NCBI GenBank assembly: GCA_910587285.1
Contig: CAJULM010000002.1
Coordinates: 49,016-113,015, forward strand
Length of the DNA stretch: 64,000 bases
Origin: an uncultured Oscillospiraceae bacterium
GTDB lineage: Bacteria; Bacillota; Clostridia; Oscillospirales; Oscillospiraceae
Direction: 5' to 3'
In this document: positions 58,041 through 64,000 of the stretch, in pieces
Layout of the letters: every line of letters starts with the position of its first letter
How positions within the stretch are numbered: the first letter of the stretch is position 1
Position numbers and translations under genes: made by a program
Notes under the pieces: generated by a model
What the model was told of the DNA's origin: nothing
The model's input: only the letters and a program-made list of their open reading frames with translations
Databases searched by the model: none

Positions 58041-59037
58041 GGTAATCCCGCACCTCCTCCACCGTCACGTTGGGCTGATTTTTGATGTACGCCATGGCCT
58101 TGGCGGCCTCGGCCGAGTCCTCGGGCAGACCCAGCAGCATGGTGCCGAAGGCCTGGCCGTTCACGTTGCGGGTGTCCGCGCCTAAAATGTTCACCTTCAC
58201 GCCGCAGTCGATGGCAAGCGTGGCGATGAGCGGCTCGTAGCTGGAGCCGCCGTTAAAGGCGATGCGCACCACGTTGGCGGCGGGCAGCCGGTCGATGCGC
58301 ACCCCGTCGGGGTAGACCAGGCGGCGGCCCGCCTCCGACTGGGGGTTGGAGAACACCTGCTCCACCGTCCCCGTCTCCATCACCCGGCCGTGGTCCAGAA
58401 TGGCCACGTGGGTGCAGATCTCCTCCACCACCGCCATCTCGTGGGTGATGACCACTACGGTGATGCCCAGGCGCCGGTTGATGTCCTTCACCAGATGCAG
58501 AATGTCCCGGGTGGTCTTGGGGTCCAGGGCGGAGGTGGCCTCGTCGCACAGCAGAATCTCCGGGTCCGAGGCCAGGGCCCGGGCGATGGCGATGCGCTGC
58601 TTCTGTCCGCCGGACAGCTGGGCGGGATAGGCCTCCGCCTTGTCGGGCAGGCCCACCGTCTCCAGCAGCTCCCGCGCCCGCCGCTCCGCGTCCGCCTTTT
58701 TAACCTGGGCAATCTCCATGGGGAAACAGATGTTGGCCAGACAGGTGCGCTGCATCAGCAGGTTGAACTGCTGGAAGATCATGCTGATGGACCGCCTCCG
58801 GGCGATGAGCTGCTTCTGGCTCATGGCGCACAGGTCCGCCCCGTCGATGAGCACCTGGCCGGAGGTGGGCCGCTCCAGCAGATTGATGCACCGCACCAGG
58901 GTGGACTTGCCCGCGCCGCTCATGCCCACAATGCCGTACACCTCCCCGTCCCCGATGGTGAGGGACACGTCGGTGAGGGCGTGGAGCTCTCCCTCGACGG
59001 TGGGGAAGGACTTGGACAGGTTTTTCAATTCAATCAT
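58033..59037 (-). CDS. metN: Methionine ABC transporter ATP-binding protein MetN
   Basis: The protein has Walker A GMSGAGKST, signature QLSGGQKQRIAIA, Walker B ILLCDEATSALDP, and a C-terminal NIL regulatory domain (about residues 245-334) that binds methionine to inhibit uptake. ATG 59037 (MIELKN) has GGGGAG eight bases upstream and gives 334 residues. It is the first gene after a promoter in the gap behind pstB. Confidence 0.96.
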   Translation of the reverse strand: MIELKNLSKSFPTVEGELHALTDVSLTIGDGEVYGIVGMSGAGKSTLVRCINLLERPTSGQVLIDGADLCAMSQKQLIARRRSISMIFQQFNLLMQRTCLANICFPMEIAQVKKADAERRARELLETVGLPDKAEAYPAQLSGGQKQRIAIARALASDPEILLCDEATSALDPKTTRDILHLVKDINRRLGITVVVITHEMAVVEEICTHVAILDHGRVMETGTVEQVFSNPQSEAGRRLVYPDGVRIDRLPAANVVRIAFNGGSSYEPLIATLAIDCGVKVNILGADTRNVNGQAFGTMLLGLPEDSAEAAKAMAYIKNQPNVTVEEVRDYHG

Positions 59038-59075
59038 GGGTTTCTCTCCCCTCTCTGGGGTCAAAGGATGGCTTT

Positions 59076-59105
59076 ATTCTATTCCATTCCCCCGGCCCTT
59101 GTCAA
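59076..59105 (-). promoter_or_regulatory. Promoter of metNI
   Basis: The minus strand has TTGACA (59100-59105), an 18-base spacer and TAGAAT (59076-59081), beginning just beyond the pstB coding end. The leader is only about 30 bases, too short for a T-box or S-box. Confidence 0.75.
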
Positions 59106-59112
59106 GCACCCG

Positions 59113-59868
59113 CTACCCAAACCGCCCGGTGATATAGTTCTGAGTGCGCGGATCCTTCGGGGCGGAGAATACCCCCTGGGTGTCCCCCGCCTCCACCAGC
59201 TCCCCCTGGAGGAAAAAGGCGCACTGGTCCGACACCCGCACCGCCTGCTGCATATTGTGGGTGACGATGACGATGGTGTACCGCTCCCGCAGCTGGGCGA
59301 TGAGCTCCTCAATTTTAGAGGTGGAGATGGGGTCCAGGGCCGAGGTGGCCTCGTCCATGAGCAGCACGTCCGGCTCCACCGCCAGAGCCCGGGCGATGCA
59401 GATGCGCTGCTGCTGCCCGCCGGACAGGGACAGGGCCGAGCGCTTCAGCCGGTCCTTCACCTCGTCCCAGATGGCCGCCTGCCGCAGAGATTTTTCCACG
59501 ATGGCGTCCAGCTCCCCGTGCCGCCTGATTCCATGGGTGCGGGGGCCGTAGGCCACGTTGTCGTAAATGGACATGGGAAAGGGGTTGGGCTTTTGGAACA
59601 CCATGCCCACCTGCCGCCGCAGGGTGGTGACATCCACCGCCGGGTCGAAAATGCTCCTCCCCCGGTAGACAATCTCCCCCTCCACCCGCACGCCGGGGAT
59701 GAGCTGCGTCATCCGGTCCAGCGTCTTGAGAAAGGTGGATTTTCCGCAGCCCGACGGCCCGATGAGGGCAGTTACCCGGTTTTCCAGCACGTCCAGGCTC
59801 ACCCCCTTCAGCGCCTGGACGCTCCCATACCACAGGCTCAGCGCCTGGGTGCGCAGTACGGCCTCCAC
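59113..59868 (-). CDS. pstB: Phosphate ABC transporter ATP-binding protein PstB
   Basis: The 251-residue protein has Walker A IGPSGCGKST, the PstB-typical QKPNPFPMSIYDNVAYGPR, signature SLSGGQQQRICIA and Walker B VLLMDEATSALDP. It powers phosphate uptake by PstSCA. It follows pstA by three bases. phoU, often next in such operons, is absent; metN follows instead. Confidence 0.97.
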   Translation of the reverse strand: MEAVLRTQALSLWYGSVQALKGVSLDVLENRVTALIGPSGCGKSTFLKTLDRMTQLIPGVRVEGEIVYRGRSIFDPAVDVTTLRRQVGMVFQKPNPFPMSIYDNVAYGPRTHGIRRHGELDAIVEKSLRQAAIWDEVKDRLKRSALSLSGGQQQRICIARALAVEPDVLLMDEATSALDPISTSKIEELIAQLRERYTIVIVTHNMQQAVRVSDQCAFFLQGELVEAGDTQGVFSAPKDPRTQNYITGRFG

Positions 59869-59871
59869 AGG

Positions 59872-60732
59872 CTACCTTCCCCCCTTCCGCTTTTTCAGCC
59901 GCCGCCCCGTCCAGGCCGCAGCCAGGTTGAGGAGCAGCGTAATCACCATGAGCACCGCGGCGATGGCCATGGCGGTGTCCATATCCCCGTACTCGTTCAC
60001 GTACACATACAGCGACACGCTCAGGGTGGCCGACGGCGCGTACAGCGCCCGGAAAAAGCCCCCCAGCCCCGCCGACGCCCCCGCGGTGAACAGCAGCGCC
60101 GCCGACTCGCCCATAATGCGCCCCACCGCCAGGATGCAGCCGGTGACAATGCCGTCCGCCGCGTTGGGCAGCACCACGGTGCGCACCATGCGCCACTGGC
60201 CCGCCCCCAGGCCCAGCGCCCCCTCCCGGTAGGACTGGGGCACCGTCTTCAGCGACTCCTGGGTGGTGCGCATCACCACCGGCAGGATCATCACCACCAG
60301 GGTCAGCCCGCCAGCCAGCGTGCCCGTGCCAAAGCCCAGCAGGCGCACGAAAAACAGCATCCCCACCAGGCCAAACAGAATGGAGGGCAGGCCGGACAGC
60401 GTCTCGGCGGCAAACTCGATGGCCCCCACCCACCGCCCGCCCCGGGCATATTCCGTGAGGTACACCGCCGCCCCCACCCCCAGGGGAAGGGCCGCCGCCA
60501 TGGACAGGAGGATGATATACAGCGTGTTTAAAATGTTGGGCAGAATGCCGTTTGTGTCATTCAAATAGCTGCGCTGTCCGGACAGCAGCTCCCAGGTCAC
60601 GTGCCGCAGCCCCTGCCACAGCACGCAGCCGATGATCAGCGCCAGCACCCCACAGGTCAGCCCCGCGCTCAGCCACAGGGAACCCCGGCGCACGCCGTCC
60701 ATCAGGCGGCGCTTTTTTGACAGCCCCTCCAT
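59872..60732 (-). CDS. pstA: Phosphate ABC transporter permease PstA
   Basis: The permease has six membrane segments and the EAA motif region YREGALGLGAGQWRMVRTVVLPNA. The start at 60732 (MEGLSKKRRL) follows GGGGAGGAG and avoids a long overlap with pstC; this gives 286 residues. It works with PstC in the membrane. Confidence 0.96.
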   Translation of the reverse strand: MEGLSKKRRLMDGVRRGSLWLSAGLTCGVLALIIGCVLWQGLRHVTWELLSGQRSYLNDTNGILPNILNTLYIILLSMAAALPLGVGAAVYLTEYARGGRWVGAIEFAAETLSGLPSILFGLVGMLFFVRLLGFGTGTLAGGLTLVVMILPVVMRTTQESLKTVPQSYREGALGLGAGQWRMVRTVVLPNAADGIVTGCILAVGRIMGESAALLFTAGASAGLGGFFRALYAPSATLSVSLYVYVNEYGDMDTAMAIAAVLMVITLLLNLAAAWTGRRLKKRKGGR

Positions 60733-60734
60733 AT

Positions 60735-61619
60735 TCACTCCTCCCCCGCGCCCCGGATCACTCCATGGAGGGCCGCGTTCACCAGCATGATGAACAAGAA
60801 CAGCACCAGCCCAATGGAAAACAGGGCCCGCCGCCACAGGGAGCCCATGGGGGCATAATTCATCTCGGAGGCGATGGCCGTGGTGAGAAAGCGCACGGCG
60901 GTGAAGGGACCGGCGGGCAGGTTGGCCACGTTGCCGGACACCATGATGATGGCCATGGCCTCCCCCAAGGCCCGCCCCACCCCCAGGGCCGCCGCCGTGG
61001 CCACCCCGGACCGGGCGGCGGGCAGGGACACCCGGAACATGGTCTCCGCAGGGGTGGCCCCCAGGGCCAGGGACGCCTCCTCATATTCCCTCGGCACCGC
61101 CCGCAGCGCGGTCTCCGCCACCCGCACGATGGAGGGCAGAATCATCACCGACAGCACCAGCACCGCCGAGAGCAGATTGGCCCCCGAGGGCAGGGAAAAC
61201 GCGCGCTGCACCGCGGGCACCAGCACCACCATGCCCACCAGGCCGTACACCACCGACGGAATGCCCGCCAGCAGGGCCACCGCGGCCCGGATGGCCTTGG
61301 CCCACCCCGGCCGGGCCGTCTTGGCCAGGAACAGAGCGGTGAGCACCCCGACGGGCACCCCCAGCAGCACCGCTCCCCCCGTCCCCGCCATGGAGGTGAG
61401 CAGGAAGGGCAGGATGCCGTACTGCTCCTGCTGGGGATTCCAGGTGTCCCCCAGCACAAACCGGACCAGGCCAAGCTCCTGAATGGCGGGCACGCCGGCA
61501 AACACCAGGTATACGCTGATAAACAGCACCGCCCCCACCGCCGTCAGCCCGCACAGGAAAAACAGGGCCTTAATCCCCCCTTCCACCCGTTTTCTGTTCA
61601 GCATTTTTTCATGGCTCAT
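60735..61619 (-). CDS. pstC: Phosphate ABC transporter permease PstC
   Basis: The permease has six membrane segments, LLGVPVGVLTALFLAK and the EAA region YEEASLALGATPAETMFRVSLPAA. The start at 61619 (MSHEKMLNRK) overlaps the end of pstS by 11 bases, giving 294 residues; a longer ORF has an arginine-rich leader derived from pstS in another frame. Confidence 0.96.
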   Translation of the reverse strand: MSHEKMLNRKRVEGGIKALFFLCGLTAVGAVLFISVYLVFAGVPAIQELGLVRFVLGDTWNPQQEQYGILPFLLTSMAGTGGAVLLGVPVGVLTALFLAKTARPGWAKAIRAAVALLAGIPSVVYGLVGMVVLVPAVQRAFSLPSGANLLSAVLVLSVMILPSIVRVAETALRAVPREYEEASLALGATPAETMFRVSLPAARSGVATAAALGVGRALGEAMAIIMVSGNVANLPAGPFTAVRFLTTAIASEMNYAPMGSLWRRALFSIGLVLFLFIMLVNAALHGVIRGAGEE

Positions 61620-62445
61620 ATTCCTCTCTCCCCTCCTGCGCCGTGGGCACCGCCCCCGCCCGGCGGATGAGCTCCGCCGCCTGGGGCGAAACCGCCCAGG
61701 CAAAAAACGACCGGGCCGGTTCCGTCAGCCCCTCCTGCCGGGTGACCAGCACAAAGGGCCGCTGGACGGGATAGCTGCCGTCCAGCACCGTCTCCTCCGT
61801 GCACGCCGCCCCGTCGATGGTCACAAGCTTGATTCCCTCCTGGCCTTCCACCGCGGACAGGGAAGCGTAGCCCACGGCCCCGCCGGCGGTGTTGCCCCGC
61901 ACCGCCTCCACCACCGCCCCGGTGGAGATAAGCTCCTGGGTCAAAACGCACCGGCCCTGGGTGCCGGTGGCCTGCTCGAAGCCGTCCCGCGTGCCCGAGC
62001 CGGCCTCCCGCCCCACCGGCGCGATGGGCACGTCCGCCCCGCCCACCTGGGCCCAGTTGGTCACCGCGCCGGTGTACACGTCGGCCAGCTGCTGCGCCGT
62101 GAGATTGTCCACGGGATTGTCCTCGCTGACGATGATGGCGATGCCGTCCAGGGCTACAATGGTCTCCACCAGCCCCCGCTCCCGCTCCGCGCCCTTCAGC
62201 CGCCGGGAGCTCAGGCCGATGTGGGCGTCCCCGGTGATGGCGGCCTCCACCCCCGCCGAGGAGCCGCCCCCCTCTACGCTCACCACCACATCCGGGTGGT
62301 CCAGGCCGTACTGCTCGGCCAAAATCCCCATCACGCCGTCCATGGAGGAGGAACCCAGCGCCGTCACCCGGTTGCCCGGTCCCCCGCAGGCGGACAGGCT
62401 CAGCGACAAAATGAGCGCCGGAAGAACCGCTTTGCACAGCTTCAT
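61609..62445 (-). CDS. pstS: Phosphate-binding lipoprotein PstS
   Basis: The 278-residue protein has a lipoprotein signal with lipobox SLSACG (Cys20) and phosphate-binding motifs GSSSMDGVMG, GGGSSAGVEA and GREAGSGTRDGFE. It captures phosphate outside the cell for PstCAB. GGGAGG precedes the ATG. No Pho-box-like direct repeat was recognised upstream. Confidence 0.96.
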   Translation of the reverse strand: MKLCKAVLPALILSLSLSACGGPGNRVTALGSSSMDGVMGILAEQYGLDHPDVVVSVEGGGSSAGVEAAITGDAHIGLSSRRLKGAERERGLVETIVALDGIAIIVSEDNPVDNLTAQQLADVYTGAVTNWAQVGGADVPIAPVGREAGSGTRDGFEQATGTQGRCVLTQELISTGAVVEAVRGNTAGGAVGYASLSAVEGQEGIKLVTIDGAACTEETVLDGSYPVQRPFVLVTRQEGLTEPARSFFAWAVSPQAAELIRRAGAVPTAQEGREEYEP

Positions 62446-62449
62446 CCCC

Positions 62450-62977
62450 TCAGCCTCCCTTCGCCGCGTACCACCGCAGCACCTCGGTGGTGCCCTCCCG
62501 CCGCAGCGCCACGCAGGACACCAGCGCGTCCGCCCCCAGCACGATGAGAACCGGCGGGGCCAGCCAGGTGGGAATGGCCGAGGTTAGGCGCGATACCAGC
62601 GGGTGCAGGCCGTATACCAGCGCCAGGGCCAGCGCCGCCCAGCACAGGGAAAACTGGGGGCACACCAGCCCGCCCAGGCTGCCGGGAAGGTGGGCGTAAT
62701 CCCAAAACTCCACCCCCAGGGCAAAGCGGTAAAAAAGCCCCATGAGAAGCTCCGCCCCGGTGGCGGCCAGCCCCCCCGCCAGCGCCACCCACAGCGGCCC
62801 CCTTTCCAGCGGGGCCAGCCATACAATCAGGCACGCCCCCAGCCCGTACACCGGGCACAGGGGCAGCAGCAAAAAGCACTTGCGGTCCCGCTTGGGGTGG
62901 CCGGAAATCCGGGCAAAGGCCACCTCCAGCAGAAAGCCCGCGAAGCTGTATAGGATAAAGTACCAAAGCCAGCGCAT
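62450..62977 (-). CDS. CmpB-like putative membrane protein (PF06541 type)
   Basis: The 175-residue polytopic protein has the family's order: FILYSFAGFLLEVAFARISG, CFLLLPLCPVYGLGACLIV, TGAELLMGLFYRFALGVEFWDYAHLPGSLGGLVCPQFSLCWAAL (in parts). Such proteins are annotated as putative ABC transporter permeases but their function is unproven. It ends four bases before pstS and may be co-transcribed with it. Confidence 0.85.
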   Translation of the reverse strand: MRWLWYFILYSFAGFLLEVAFARISGHPKRDRKCFLLLPLCPVYGLGACLIVWLAPLERGPLWVALAGGLAATGAELLMGLFYRFALGVEFWDYAHLPGSLGGLVCPQFSLCWAALALALVYGLHPLVSRLTSAIPTWLAPPVLIVLGADALVSCVALRREGTTEVLRWYAAKGG

Positions 62978-63048
62978 GAAAATCCCCCCGCTTTTTCATT
63001 CCTGATGATTAGGATGGAAAAACGAAGGGATTCCATGCAAGACAATTT

Positions 63049-63702
63049 TTAGTTTTTGTGGGCAATGCGGCGGCGCAGGACATACAGTACTACCGTTACT
63101 GCGGCGCTCAGCAGCAGATACAGGACAAACCAATAGGTCACTGCCCGCAGGGGCGTACCCGTCCACCGGATGTGCTCGAACAGCCATCCAAGGGCCAGGC
63201 ACACCAGGTCGGGGAACACGAGCCAGCAAGCGGTCATGTAAAAGCTCATCCGGGCCAGGGGCCGGCCGTCCCCCATCCGGGGCGTGGCCAGCTCGAACAG
63301 CATCACGCCCAGCAACTGGATGATGAAGCCGGCGATCAGCGGCCTGACCGTATGGCCGCCGACCCGATAAAAGATGAACGCGACCGCCAGCCCCACGGCG
63401 CACACGCCCAGGGACAGCACAAGCGCGTTGTGAATCCAGCCCGATTCATCCAGATGGGTCTCGCCAGGGGCGGCGGGCCGGGGCTGGACCGCGCCTGGGT
63501 CGTCCACCTCGTCCCGGAGCAGGTAGTCGCAGCTCACGCCGAACAGGCGGCTGAGCTGAAGCACGTTTTCCGTGTCCGGCGTGCTCTCGTCCAGCTCCCA
63601 TTTGCTCACCGCCTGACGGGACACGGTGAGCCGGGCGGCAAGCTGCTCCTGGGACAGGCCGTTTTGTTTGCGCAGCTTTTGTAATTTTTCTCCCAATTTC
63701 AT
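63049..63702 (-). CDS. XRE-family transcriptional regulator with membrane domain
   Basis: The 217-residue protein has an N-terminal helix-turn-helix of the XRE type (LRKQNGLSQEQLAARLTVSRQAVSKWE, residues about 9-35) and a C-terminal half with four hydrophobic segments. This HTH-plus-membrane layout is common in Firmicutes regulators of unknown signal. ATG 63702 has AGGAGG nine bases upstream. It precedes the CmpB-like gene by 71 bases. Confidence 0.88.
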   Translation of the reverse strand: MKLGEKLQKLRKQNGLSQEQLAARLTVSRQAVSKWELDESTPDTENVLQLSRLFGVSCDYLLRDEVDDPGAVQPRPAAPGETHLDESGWIHNALVLSLGVCAVGLAVAFIFYRVGGHTVRPLIAGFIIQLLGVMLFELATPRMGDGRPLARMSFYMTACWLVFPDLVCLALGWLFEHIRWTGTPLRAVTYWFVLYLLLSAAVTVVLYVLRRRIAHKN

Positions 63703-63754
63703 AACATGATACCTCCTGAACGCGGCGGCGCGCCGGATCCGTCGACGTGTCCTT

Positions 63755-63783
63755 ATGATAGCCGCTTTCCCCTTTGCGGTCAA
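63755..63783 (-). promoter_or_regulatory. Promoter of the XRE regulator gene
   Basis: The minus strand has TTGACC (63778-63783), a 17-base spacer and TATCAT (63755-63760). The predicted start is near 63748, about 46 bases before the ATG. It could also serve the CmpB-pst genes. Confidence 0.75.
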
Positions 63784-63807
63784 CCAAATCGGGCTGGAAT
63801 CTGCGCA

Positions 63808-63971
63808 ACTTCAGGTTGCGGAGCCGTCGCGAGCAGCGGGCTAAGCGCGGAGCGGAGCGAAAATCGGTAGGGGCCAAAGACTCTGGAGGATTTTCGCGAA
63901 GTCGGAGAGCTTAGAACCGCGTCGCGAGCAGGCACAGCACGACTTCAGGTTGCGCAGCCGTCGCGAGCAGC
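63808..63971. repeat. 30-bp direct repeats in the terminal intergenic region
   Basis: ACTTCAGGTTGCGGAGCCGT at 63808 and its copy at 63942 extend to 30 bases each with one mismatch, both followed by GGAGCG-containing words. Between them is a third TCGCGAGCAG word and an AAAATC/GATTTT inverted pair. No gene is seen from 63784 to the window end. Confidence 0.7.
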
Positions 63972-64000
63972 CTGGATGGAGCGAAGCGAAGGCAAAAGCC

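Noticed and set aside
58390..60531. Very long open frame antisense to metN, pstB and pstA
   Set aside because: It is a composition artefact opposite three canonical ABC transporter genes and has no ribosome binding site.

Overview
The window is a GC-rich bacterial chromosome segment. It most likely comes from a motile, anaerobic, endospore-lineage Clostridia member, probably Oscillospiraceae-like (Oscillibacter/Intestinimonas type). The reasons are a Firmicutes-style fla/che operon with FliY, an Rnf complex, spoIIR, a T-box leader, consensus sigma-A promoters and AGGAGG ribosome binding sites. The genus is inference; no rRNA gene is present to settle it.

Region 1 (1-23114, minus strand) is one flagellar operon transcribed from a strong promoter near 23100. 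Its order is flgB-flgC-fliE-fliF-fliG-fliH-fliI-fliJ-fliK-flgD-(TIGR02530-like)-flgE-flbD-motA-motB-fliM-fliY-cheY-fliO-fliP-fliQ-fliR-flhB-flhA-fliA, followed by two FlgF/FlgG-type rod/hook genes, the second cut by the window edge. There is no fliL between motB and fliM, and no flhF/flhG between flhA and fliA.

Region 2 (23304-28506, minus) is a three-gene phosphorelay: a REC-HD-GYP-PAS-like-GGDEF protein, a free HPt protein and a hybrid histidine kinase. It has its own promoter and a terminator that insulates it from the flagellar operon. It probably links an external signal to c-di-GMP turnover.

Region 3 (28558-30817, plus) is a metallo-beta-lactamase/beta-CASP nuclease with a directly abutting gene of unclear function and a strong terminator.

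Region 4 (30781-39482, minus) starts with rnfCDGEAB, the ferredoxin:NAD+ oxidoreductase ion pump. It continues with a NusG-domain-II protein, a Gx transporter-like protein, a small membrane protein, a left-handed beta-helix protein and glmM. Palindromic repeats sit exactly at the 3' ends of rnfB and of the NusG-II gene.

Region 5 (39521-42517) has a minus-strand MFS efflux gene behind a well-formed transcription-attenuation leader with an 11-codon peptide. Divergent to it are two plus-strand membrane-protein genes.

Region 6 (42499-55868, plus) is a large aromatic amino acid operon: aroF, aroB, aroA, a GNAT gene, aroC, a gamma-carbonic anhydrase gene, pheA, aroK, aroQ and aroE, followed by an S66 peptidase, an alpha/beta hydrolase, ispE and spoIIR. 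It opens with a Phe/Trp-containing leader peptide and terminator (attenuator). It carries a 33-bp x5 tandem repeat between aroF and aroB, and a frameshifted, AT-rich PPOX-like gene between pheA and aroK. spoIIR appears to have its own promoter and a 5' hairpin.

Region 7 (55870-63783, minus) runs from an XRE regulator and a CmpB-like membrane protein through pstS-pstC-pstA-pstB (phosphate ABC transporter, no phoU) to metN-metI. metQ follows with its own promoter and a Met-type T-box. The last ~200 bases hold only short repeats.

The best candidates for undescribed biology are the MFS attenuator, the aroF attenuator, the duplicated FliM-like motif inside the FliY linker, the phosphorelay/c-di-GMP module and the families of palindromic elements at gene 3' ends.
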